From assembly GCA_963920765.1 (NCBI GenBank), contig OY987245.1, positions 5,844,727 to 5,908,726 of the forward strand: a stretch of 64,000 nt of DNA. Reading direction: 5' to 3'. Positions within the stretch are counted from its first letter, which is position 1; the number at the start of each line of letters is the position of its first letter. The stretch comes from Ulota crispa (taxonomy: Eukaryota > Streptophyta > Bryopsida > Orthotrichales > Orthotrichaceae). Below, in pieces: positions 35,447 to 45,089 of this stretch. A model generated the notes under the pieces. The model searched no databases and was not told the origin of the DNA. It worked only from the letters and a program-made list of their open reading frames with translations. Made by a program: the position numbers and the translations under genes.

Positions 35447-36075
35447 TTGATCGACTTAAGAACAACTAAGATACAACTAAGTGGAATGTGCAAATGACTA
35501 TGTTAGTTTAGCATTACTTACTATTTTATAAACCCAAATAGTGTAATACAACTAGAAAACAACTAACCAAGCACTACAAAATGAGTGTACGTGCTCACCT
35601 AAGCATCATGACACTTTGACTCAAAACTAATAAACAATTGATACATGGCTAAATGAGAACTATGTGGTCACTTATTTGTTACTAAATGTGGATTGACGCT
35701 TCAAGATAGCAAATGTGGATCTTGTAAAGCAATTATTGAGATGAAGACACGTTGCACATGATTGTTTGATTTTGTCAATGGAAATGTAATGGCACCCTTG
35801 GAAATTGGGAAATTTGTATGCTCGTAGGAAAAAAGGATAGCTGGATTCAAGAAAGAGAGAACATTTCTTTCTCCCTAATAAAGTCAAAGCTCGCAAGACG
35901 TAAAGGATGAGATACTATAATGTCCTAAATGATTGAATGACAAAGACTACTAAACAACTAAAGAATGACTAAATCGTGACCAAATGAGACTAGTCATGAT
36001 ACAGTCATTCAACGAGAAATGACTCATTTCTTAGTCATTTGTAGTAGTCATATAGGACGCTATTATTTTACCTGT

Positions 36076-36602
36076 GTAACCCCTAAGCGCCCAATCAACC
36101 ATTTTCTGGTCGTTGCCCTTTTTTTTGGGCTGCTCGAGAAAAAAAACCGTTTTTTTTTGGAATAGAAAATCAAGTCTACTTTCCAACTTAACTTGAATCA
36201 TATCAATCTAAGTTAAACTCCACCAAGGAGAAATTTTCAAAGACAAACACTTTAATATTTGCTAGTGTTGTAAAATTCACTATTTTGGGAAAGTAATGAT
36301 GTTCCTCCTTTCAATAGATTGCATTTTTGAAGTTTGAGATAGAATGTTTATTTTTAACCAATCATACCAAATTTTGAAATATATGAGTAAAGTTTGTAAT
36401 TTTGGTTAATATTAAAAAGTAAATGCTTCTAAATTCATTACATAAAAATCTAAAACTTTTTTGAGTGTTTGACCATATAGATAATTACAAAACATTATGA
36501 TTCTTATTTTCTCTTTTGAAACAAATTTCATCTAAATTACAAAAGTACCATTTTATAACACATCTATGTTTTGCCCTTACCTCCTTGGGTCTTTAGGGGT
36601 TA
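36076..36602. mobile_element. Possible decayed TTAACCCC-family TIR element
   Basis: GTAACCCCTAAGCGCCC on the left faces GGGTCTTTAGGGGTTA on the right. The match is weaker than for the other family members, so this is tentative. Confidence 0.3.
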
Positions 36603-37599
36603 AAGTAATTTCAGCTTATTAGGTTTGAAATTCACAAAACCACACCAAAGGCAATTTTAAAATAATAATATTAGCGTAACCCTAGCAATATTAATTTGTG
36701 ACAGCAATATTCAATAAATGCTATAGCAAATGTGATATTTAATCATTGCAACTAACTTGAGCTCAAGTTATAGACTAAGCTAGTCTATTATTCATTAAAT
36801 TGAGAAAAAGCAACATTTTGGAACTTTTGGATTTTTTGTTTTTTAAAGAATATTCATTGAATGCTTTTTAAAAAACACAAAATTCAAAATCTCTAAAATG
36901 TCCCTTTTTCCCAATTTAATGAATAGTGCGTCTATTATTGAAAAAGTCATATTGGTCTCTTGCTTTTTTGCATGCCAAATTCAACTCATTTGAATTATAA
37001 AAGCAATTTTGGATTGTAGAAGGTCACAGTAATTAATAAATTATTTATTGCCATCCCTATACTTTAGACTCAAATTTCTTAAACATGTACCAAACTGATA
37101 TTTACAAATCTTCTTGTGCACTTTATAGGGACTACATACTGACAAATTTATTTAGTTTGAATCCCTCCACATCTTAAGATTCTAAGAATAACAACCAGGT
37201 TTATGATTGAATACAACTTCTTCCGTATAATACTTGTCTAATAAAGCTTAATATTCTTTTTAGGTTAAATTTGCCCTCGTTAATTTTGAAAGCCAGTTTG
37301 ATTTTCATGATTTTGTTTTTCATATTGTTGTCCTCCATTTTCCCATAAAAAAAATTCTCTGAAATCCATTTGAGATCCATAGCTTTTCAACAACGAATAA
37401 AGCAGAAATAAAATGTCGCAACACAAATGTTGAGTGAACAAAATCCTTTGCATTTTTAGTTGCATTATACTTGTGGATGTAATTGGAAATTACAAAGTGG
37501 TGTCATGTTGCTTAGCGTCATTCTTGTTAACAGAAAGACCACATGATATATAGTATTTTTCCAATCATTGTTTATGTAAGCTAAGGACCTCAAGCACAA
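36603..37599. other. AT-rich intergenic DNA, no gene seen
   Basis: Only short frames occur (such as 37280-37465 on minus), with no recognisable features. Confidence 0.4.
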
Positions 37600-38120
37600 G
37601 CAATCTCACATTTGCATCACTACATAGAACATTGCATTTAGGTTATTTACTTCAACAATTGGGTTGCCTTACTTTCAAAACTTACCTTGTGACTCATCCA
37701 TTGCATGGCCACTTGGAGGCACAGGAACCTATCTAGATACTTAGATTTCACATGGATTACAACTCAAATGTTGCTACACTGACTACAAGGGACCATGGTC
37801 AATTTGGACATTTTTGGTCAATTTGAACATTTTTTAAAACATTTTGAACATTTTTTGTAAGTTCAAACACATTTAGTCAATTTGGATGTGTCAACATGGA
37901 CTGATTCTCTTGTAGTGTAGTTTGTTTATGAGCACCTTTGTACTTGTTGCCAAGTTTTTTTAAATTACTCATTGCAATAATTGTTGATAAAAGTTAATGT
38001 GGTAGCAATAAATATTCATGCAGTGTAAAATGTCATAGAATTGACGAGGGACAACCAAAATGCAATGTTCAGTGTAGTTACTTAAGCAAGCTTTGCTCTT
38101 GTTCCTCATGGCTTAAACAT
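37600..38120 (+). repeat. Dispersed repeat D, copy 1 (carries a MITE at 37777-37917)
   Basis: This segment aligns collinearly with 39237-40160. Shared landmarks are GCATTTAGGTT near the start, AACAATT-GGTTGCCTT, TGTTGCTA, ATTGTTGATAAAA-like sequence and GGGACAACCAAAATGCA near the end. It lacks the Mutator-like insertion present in copy 2 and carries a CACTA-like MITE absent from copy 2. Confidence 0.65.
37777..37917. mobile_element. Short CACTA-like MITE with an empty-site control
   Basis: The 141-bp segment runs from CACTGACTACAAGG to CTCTTGTAGTG. In the paralogous repeat copy, GTTGCTAGTTTGTG is uninterrupted, whereas here it reads GTTGCTA, then the element, then TAGTTTG. The insertion therefore duplicated TA. 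The interior consists of GGTCAATTTGGACATTTTT-like tandem pieces with no coding potential. Confidence 0.75.
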
Positions 38121-38241
38121 CAGAATGCCCTTGAGTAAGGCCCTTACCTTACACATAAATTGGAACAAGCAATTACACAATGAGAGGCTCTATCCATGTA
38201 GCTTGCTTACTAGGTACTGACTCAAACATCTAGTAGGTACC

Positions 38242-38571
38242 TAAGGTAAGAGGCTCACAAACCAACCATTGAAGGTTTGAAACTAAATTTTGGGGAGGTG
38301 GAACTTCTTGGTATATTTTCCAGTAAATTTTCCTTGAAAGGCAAGAACAGTTGGCATCTAATTCAAGTTGTTTCATATTTTTTAGAACTTTGTGGAATTA
38401 GTTGTGAAATTTTGAAGCTGAAGTGGCATAAGGCTCTAAAACTACCCACCTCCTCAAATGTATACTTCTTGTACATTTTGAAATCCTATGAAAAACAACA
38501 TGTACAGAAGGAGTACATTTAAGAAGGTGGGCGGTTTTAGAGTCTAGACGGTTCATGAGCCTCCTACCTTA
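38242..38571 (+). mobile_element. MITE-like element C, copy 2
   Basis: The left end TAAGGTAAGAGGCTCA faces the right end TGAGCCTCCTACCTTA (inverted repeats with one or two mismatches), 330 bp apart. It is the inverted relative of 4550-4883 and contains a similar 81-codon frame (38277-38522). The coincidence of the frames follows from shared ancestry of the repeat. Confidence 0.65.
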
Positions 38572-39007
38572 CTTCCTACTCAAACCTCCTTGCGGTAGAG
38601 ATGAGAGGCACTAGGGGTAATCATAATTGGTTTTCTTGATTCTCAATCTTCATAGAAAATCCAAGGTGGCCCTCTCTCTGCGACTAGCAGCTTGCACGCT
38701 CACAAGTTCCGTGGATTGATAAAAAAAAATTCTCCTCCCATGGGTGTGAAGAAAACTGTATGTGAAGAATGGATTTTTTGTAAGAACTCTTACCATAGTT
38801 TGCGTTTCCTTGTACTTTGGTTCACTTCTCGCATTTACCCTATCTGAGTTTAGTAAGCAAGAGATTGTTTTTACCATTCTCCATTCTTCATCACTCACAA
38901 AAGGGTGTCACACCTCCTTCCATGGAAAAGTGCTCCCATTGGCTCCTACTTTCACTCAGCCATTTCTCAGTCTTCACGAAAATCTCAATCTCAAACCAAC
39001 CATGACT

Positions 39008-39222
39008 AAGGTAGACACACCCAATTTGGAGCATGGTCCTAATGTGGTGCATATGTACACATTGAGTACACTTCATATCTAAAATGCAAGCTGGCTTATT
39101 ATTTGTGACACAAAAAATAAGTTATCTATGACTTGCCTAGATTTTAGATCTGAAATGTACTCACCGTATACATATGCACCACATTAGGACAATGCTCCAG
39201 ATTGGGTGTGTCTACCTTACCC
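39008..39222. repeat. Imperfect hairpin, arms of about 70 bp
   Basis: AAGGTAGACACACCCAATTTG on the left pairs with CAGATTGGGTGTGTCTACCTT on the right, and the pairing continues through GGTCCTAATGTGGTGCATATG against CATATGCACCACATTAGGACA. This is probably a small foldback MITE. Confidence 0.75.
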
Positions 39223-39236
39223 TTACACCAAAGAGT

Positions 39237-40160
39237 GCATTTAGGTTGCCTCAACAATTAGGTTGCCTTCCCTTGGAAAGTTACCTCATGACCCACCACT
39301 TGCTCACTTGGAAATGCATGTAACTCTTTATATGTTAAAATCTCACTTGGTTTACAACTTGGATGTTGCTAGTTTGTGTTTCTATAGCTTTGTAATAGTT
39401 GTCAAATCTTTTAAAAATTATTAATCATAATAATTATGGGGAAATTACAAAATGAGTAACAAAATAAAAGAAATTACAGTTTGGGTAACAAAATTCAATA
39501 ACCTTGGATTTTGCACGATCATTTACCTTTTGCTCACAAGTACCACTTCAAAACTTCAACCTCACACACTCACCGATTGCTTTTCACTCATGGACGTGCA
39601 TTACGTATTGTCTCCCAACACAAGTGGATTCATAAATAGCAGTTGAATATCAATTAGACGGTGAATCCACTTGTGTTGGGAGACAATGCGTAATGCACGT
39701 CCATGAGTGAGACGCAACAGGTCAGCGTATGAGGTTGAAGTTTTGAAGTGGTACTTGTGAGCAAAAGGTAAGTGATCGTTCCTTGATAGTGTGCAATTTA
39801 CCATTGTTTGGCAAACATTGGTGGCTAGGTGCAAGCAAGGGTCGCAATTGATCGCGATTGAAAAAACAAGGATCACAACCAATGACGAGTTGGCAATGGC
39901 ATCAATGTCGACTTCAACCGCTTGTGCCCATAGCAATTGCAAAATCCATTGAGGTTATTGAATTTTGTTACCCAAATTGTAATTACTTTCAAACCGTTAC
40001 CCAAATTGTAATTTCTTTTGTTTTTGTTACTCATTTTGTAATTTCCCCAATAATTATTGATAAAAACTACTATAGTAACACAGTAAGTATTTAAATAGTG
40101 TGGAATGTTGAGGAATTAGTATGGGGCAACCTAAATGCACTATTTGGTGTACTGTTGCTG
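39237..40160 (+). repeat. Dispersed repeat D, copy 2 (carries a Mutator-like element)
   Basis: It is a diverged, collinear relative of 37600-38120, beginning GCATTTAGGTTGCC and ending near GGGGCAACCTAAATGCACT. It is interrupted by the element at 39438-40048. Confidence 0.65.
39438..40048. mobile_element. Mutator-like foldback element with a perfect 9-bp target duplication
   Basis: The ends GGGGAAATTACAAAATGAG and CTCATTTTGTAATTTCCCC are exact inverted repeats. Pairing continues almost to the centre (for example GTGCATTACG against CGTAATGCAC and CAACACAAGTGGATTCA against TGAATCCACTTGTGTTG), so the whole 611 bp is one long hairpin. The flanks are AATAATTAT on both sides, a perfect 9-bp duplication diagnostic of Mutator-type transposition. 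The paralogous repeat at about 37970-37995 gives the empty site. The small frames inside are mirror images of the palindrome, not genes. Confidence 0.88.
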
Positions 40161-40722
40161 TAGCACTCTGCCGCGGGTACATGCTCAAACTTCCTCAGGG
40201 GAGCTTCTCTCGATGCAAAGCCCTCTCCCAGTCTACCCTGCTGCTACGGTCCAGAGCCAACAAGCCTGCTTCACCCATGCACGCAATCATTGGAACAACC
40301 GTCGTTGCGTCACTTAACTGAAGATCACTGGCACCCAGGTTACGTATGCCGTTCTGAGTAGGGCTCCGCCATTTATTTCCTCACTGAGAGCTCCACCAGT
40401 CACACAGTTTCACGTCCATGCTACTAACTTAAGGCCAAAGTTTCTGGTCCTGGCTCTGATAATTGCATTTTTTATTCGAAGGAAGAACAACGGGCCCGAG
40501 GAATTAACTTAGATGCCGTGCCCTCTGTCTGATCGTCCCTCGAAAAACGTTCGATGGTTTGCTGCATCCTTGTGCACATCATCATGATAGAACTTTTAAG
40601 TGAAAGTGCTTGTTCGTTTGAAATTTGAAACACTTCCTAACCTAACCCTAACCCTAATTTCTCTTTTTTGTTTGGATAGTTTGAAAAGAAACTAAGCGGT
40701 TCAGTTAGGAAGGGAGGCAGGG
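40161..40722 (+). promoter_or_regulatory. Promoter and 5'UTR of the proteasome assembly chaperone gene
   Basis: GC content rises at about 40150. Between 40637 and 40662 the plus strand reads CCTAACCTAACCCTAACCCTAA, cut here as two AACCCTAA-like telo-box motifs, a promoter element common upstream of plant housekeeping genes. It lies 60-85 bp before the ATG. The small frames at 40121-40321 are not recognisable. Confidence 0.5.
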
Positions 40723-42900
40723 ATGGAGTTCGTGACTGTTGAAAGACGGGAAGAGCATTTACAACACACGGGCACGTTGGTCGTGGTATGTGTTTTTTTT
40801 TTCCTTCTTGTATGGAATCACTTGCTGTTTTCTATTGGTTTTTTTTACCATAGAGGACAATTGACGTTTTCATGGTTGCGTGGATGCAGCCGGCTCTTTC
40901 CATGGGCAACGTAGGTCAGCTGGCTGTTGATTTGTTGATCTCTCACGGCGCTCGCAAAGCAGGTTATTTAGAAGAGCCTCATGTATTGCCTTGCGTTGGG
41001 AATGATCCCTTTGGCCCATCTGCTGATGGAGATCTAGCTGTTGCGCTTGAAGGTGTGTGCGTGAACTTCTTTTGATTGAAATATCAGGTTTTCTTGGAAT
41101 ATTAGGGTTTCTGTTGAGGAGTTGTTATCCATTTGAAGAGCTGAAAGATCTTCTTCTTCTATCTCTCTGATTATTGTCAGCTGATTTTTGCAACATAGGA
41201 TACTGAGAATCATCTTGGGGTGTCCAGTTTACGAGGACGCAGAGCAAAATGTTAGCATTGTTCAGCAGCGAGCTCCAATCATGAAGGTGAGATCTCTTTC
41301 TGATCCGTTTATGCACTATCAAATTTGAGCTATGCAAAACGGGGTCTGGTAGAACTGGATTGATTCACGATTGGGATATTTGTGTGAACAATCAACTATC
41401 TGGTTGCATCGGCCTTTTTACTCATCTAATAGGATCCAAGGAATAAGTCATGAGAGCCAGAACTATATGGTTGCTAATATCATGCTTGTCTTGGTTCGTT
41501 TGAGGAACCAGGGCACCATGATGAAATTTTCGAAGAACCTTGCCGCTTGGGCAGCTCAAGAGGGCGTGAAGGAGGTTATTATTCTGAGTGGATTAGATTC
41601 TGGAAAGACCCAGAGGAGTGACTCCAACATGTATGTCACGCTTCCCTATTGCCTGCCTTCTCTCATTTTGTGAGCAAGAGTCGGGCGTTGTCATCGATTT
41701 TCTTGAAGGATATGGGAAAGAATTGGATCATTTAATTATGTATATTAAAATTCATGTCGTTGCTAGGTACACACATGGTGTTTATGGGCATTTGAAATGC
41801 ATAATTGACAGTGGCTTTCTTACGTCTTTTCTAAACTGGTATCATTGAGGACTTAGCATTTTGTGATTTGGTTCCAAGCTAGCTTTGAAAACTAAGCAGT
41901 AACCTCTGTTTGAGCGTGTGTTTCTGCGTTTTGTTCTCAGGTATCTCAGTGTGACCATGAGCTAGTTACACTGATTCAACATTTTGTGTAATTTCTAGTC
42001 GTTTACTTCATTTTCTGTCTGTAGTCCACAGATACTGTACATCTCGACAGCAAAGGAAGATGGCTCTGATCATCGGTGCGAGCAGTTAGGATGGAAACGG
42101 CTGCAACAGTATTCACCTTCTAGTGAAGCTTGGCAGCTGCTGGACCATCAAGCTGGCTTAGCCAAGGATTCAATAACTGAGGAACTCCCATTAACAGATG
42201 ATCTGTACTTTCCCAGACAGCCCTTTTCTTCACTTCTAGCATGTTGCAAGGTAGGAGTTTATCATCTAGACTACATGTGCGTTCCTTCCATTTTTTTGAC
42301 AAAAGGAAGCTATGTCTCTGGTTCTTCGCCTGAATCCTCCTGTTTGAAATATTGGAACCAGTATAATTTTTTTGGATAGGATGTCAGGGTTACGAGGTTC
42401 TTAAAACCATTATTAGAAAGGTTTACGGTTATTTTATTTTATCAGGTTGTCATCTCCTGAAGTATTTGGATGATTACAGGCACAAGGTTTGAAGGTGGTT
42501 TGTGTTCTCTGCTTTTGCGCTGAGGGAGATAATGTCCCAGATGCGTTTCTGATCGCTGATGGCGTATACCGTTTCCTAAATCAAGGAAAGAAAGAAACTC
42601 AGGGTAGGACATCTCTTATTTGATTTTATCAAATTCGACACTTCAAAACTGCTATTTTGTACCAATCAGAACTATAGTAGAGAATAGCATTTTGTGTTTT
42701 TTAATATATGGGTGAGTCTTTCTCCGTTCTTCTCTCGGAATTCTAAAATTCTTTAAATTGTGTTTCAAGTTTGTTTTGGAGAAAGCATTCATGGCTGATT
42801 GTGTTCACTTAAAATTTTCTGGCCAGGAGTTACATGGAAAATTCCACTGTCGTGGACAACAGTCTATGGACCACCACCTGACGATACTATGTTCAGCTGA
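40723..42900 (+). CDS. PSMG2: Proteasome assembly chaperone 2 (PAC2/PSMG2-type), 7 exons
   Basis: Exons are 40723-40785, 40890-41052, 41228-41286, 41512-41630, 42025-42250, 42480-42603 and 42827-42900. All introns are GT-AG and phases match throughout, giving 275 residues. The start opens MEFVTVERR. Conserved family blocks are visible: PALSMGNVGQLAVDLLI (about 22-38), VLPCVGNDPFGP, a QQRAPIMKG segment at the exon 3-4 junction, FSKNLAAW, VIILSGLD, a long insert ending PFSSLL, the cysteine-containing VCVLCFCAEGDNVPDAF, and the C-terminal WTTVYGPPPDD. In eukaryotes PAC2 pairs with PAC1 and scaffolds assembly of the 20S proteasome alpha ring, in cytosol and nucleus. Length and blocks are normal for a plant homologue and no lesion is seen. 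It is the only intact gene between the two EXA1-like copies. Confidence 0.93.
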
Positions 42901-43735
42901 TTTTCACTTGATTGGTCCAAGTTTACTCAGGTTTTTGTGCTCTGTTTGTGCTTTAACCTCTACTCTTGTAGCTTCAGACGTAGTAATGCCTGCTCTTTTA
43001 TCACCTTGCCTTGCTTTGGGGCAAACGTTTTGGTTAGCGGGTATATGGTTTTTCTGGGTTCATCAACTGGTTGGTGCTGTTCTGCATTTTTAAAGCATGC
43101 TTTAACTTGTGAAACGTGGTGGATTTGCAGGACGGAACTTTAGGTTACATCCTGCTGTTCGACACAGCTGCTTAGCTGAAGTAGTTAATACCATTTAAGG
43201 CAACATGGCAGAATATCCAGCACTGGCTGTTCATTCCGCAAGGTTAGAGGGTTTTGTTGATATTTCAAATGAAGTATAGGACCTCTTTCATGGGACTAAT
43301 ACTTGGGCGACGTTTTATTGAAACAAGCCTGGGTGTTTTCGTGCTCAAAAGTGAATTTTTTGCGTTCAACTTGTGAAGAATCCTGGTGCTCAAAAATGGA
43401 CATTTAGTGTTTTGGGCACCGAATTTGTTGCCATGTCCTAAGGTGTAGTTGGCCTCCTTGTGTTGCTCATTATTGCCTTTGATGCTGTTTTCTGCCGCCT
43501 CAAATGATGTTATTTGAAGCCTTTGGCTGGTTGTTGGAGCAATCCAGTTATTTCTCTTTGTCATTGTTCCTCCTTACCATTGTCAATTCCTCGTCACAAT
43601 TTTGTATTGCTTTAATGTTTAAGTTTTTCTTTTCATTTGTTGTTGTAGTGAACTTTGTTGCGTTAAGAAACACAAGATCTTTTTGTAATTGGTTAATCAA
43701 GTACAAGGCTTACAAGCTAGAAGCATGAAGTGTTT
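42901..43735 (+). other. Probable 3'UTR and downstream spacer of the PAC2 gene
   Basis: Composition stays intermediate (T-rich, with TTTGT-type elements) to about 43700 and then becomes AT-rich. A possible polyadenylation region cannot be fixed by eye. The open frames at 42758-43143 overlap exon 7 or this tail and are shadows. Confidence 0.35.
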
Positions 43736-44318
43736 CAACTTTCATCATCCAAAGCACCCCAAAATCTATCTCTTTTTTTTAGCTTTATGTTGTTTTCAAA
43801 ACCTTACTGCATTTTCGTTCATATCTCCTAGCTCAAAACTCCAATGATTTTCGGATATCTTACTCAATCTTAACAAGGCACTTGAAAAAATATCCAACAA
43901 GTCACCTCTTTTGCTCCAACAATTGCCAAGAATCATGGCTATGTAATTGGATTTCTTCCAATGCCATAGTTCTTAAACTCCCTCCACTCTTGCAATGAGT
44001 TGCTCCTTGTCTAAGAAGCTTTTGGACTTGAAATTTTGTTCAATTGTCACTCATATAAAACATGTTTCTTGATTATATCCTTCAAATCCCTCTTCAAACA
44101 ACATCTATGCTTCTTGACTTCTACCCTAATTTGGTCCTTTTGCACGAAAATTCTAAAAAAAACTCCCCCCCCCCTCCTTTCCCCCTCGAGACTCTTTTCT
44201 TTCCATTTTGTACCCCTTTTCTTCCTACACGTGTGGTCCACCTATACTTTTTCCCATACCTTCATACCTTAGTCCATATTTGCTCCACTTATTGCAACTT
44301 TCTTTACAAATCTGAAAT

Positions 44319-45089
44319 TTACTTCCATAACTTCTTCTTTTTCCTATTTATCAAATATCCTAGAAGATTGGTCTTGTAAATTCCGCTAAGAGATCTTGGA
44401 ATTTTGTACTTGTTGATTACTAGCAATGGAAATTTGACAGCATTGGTTGCATTAATATATGCCATGACTTTCATACAAGCCTAGGATAGCTTATTGCATG
44501 CTTTTGAGTTGTTGGTAATCAAGCAAGAGCCCAAAACCTGGAAGTATAGTCTAGTCTCATTACAATTGTAATTGTCTTCATACGACCATCCTACGGTAAC
44601 CGCACACATAGCAATAGAACCTTCAGTCACCACATGCTTGGGTACACTAGCAGCTTCATTGTGGAGGAGGAAATATTGCAAGTCATGACAGCGCCTAAAG
44701 CCATTGCGCTAGCCTCTTAAAGCCTTGAAGTTAGGGTGGGTGCCTTGAGCCAATTCTTGAGCCCATGATTCAACTAGAAGTCTAGTCACAACACCACTAT
44801 TGCAATTGACATCCACAATGTGTTGCACAATTGCATGCTTTGTATCATTGCCAAGGATTCTAGCATGATGGCAAACAATGTCACTGGCACTATTGCTAAT
44901 AATTTTGCTTTTCTTCTTGACAATCTTAGTGATTGTAGCAGTGGAGACACTAAAAAGATGGGCAATTGCAAAGTGCTTGTGTTTCTTGGTGTTATTTTCT
45001 TGCTCTTCATCTGTCTTGATGATTGCCAATCTTGTAGTATTGGCCAGCTTAACAAATGACTTCCACTTTCTTAAAAATGCCATTGTCAT
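44319..45089 (-). pseudogene. Decayed pogo/Tigger-type (CENP-B-like, DDE_1) transposase
   Basis: Read from 45089 downwards, one frame continues to 44319 with two in-frame TAG codons (about 44709 and 44481). The N-terminal part has a helix-turn-helix like that of CENP-B/pogo proteins (FAIAHLFSVSTATITKIVKK), followed by a second DNA-binding-like block ending WAQELAQGTHPNFKALRG. After the first stop comes a DDE_1-like segment YNCNETRLYFQVLG, which corresponds to the family's YNADETGLxF, and then PLLVINKYKIPRSL. The first catalytic Asp is Asn here, so even without stops it would be inactive. The rest of the catalytic domain is missing. No terminal inverted repeats were identified. Confidence 0.7.

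Larger units (their letters stand above)
32406..36061. mobile_element. 3.7-kb TIR element rich in TGACTA motifs
   Basis: The ends are AGCGTCCTATATGAC (32406) and its exact reverse complement GTCATATAGGACGCT (36061). Imperfect inverted similarity continues outward (GTTAAAAAAC against ATTATTTTACC), so the true ends may lie slightly further out. The interior lacks any long ORF and is dominated by TGACTA / ACTAAATGAC-like motifs in both orientations, plus several short tandem arrays. It is probably a large non-autonomous DNA transposon. The superfamily is unknown. Confidence 0.6.

Noticed and set aside
39452..39942. Open frames of 64-113 codons near 39.5-40.0 kb
   Set aside because: They lie entirely in the Mutator-like palindrome and are mirror images of one another.
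35424..40662. CCCTAAA and CCCTAA strings as a possible telomere or chromosome-fusion scar
   Set aside because: There are only two or three units at each place. The one at about 40640 is better explained as promoter telo-boxes, and the one at 35424 lies within a repeat element.
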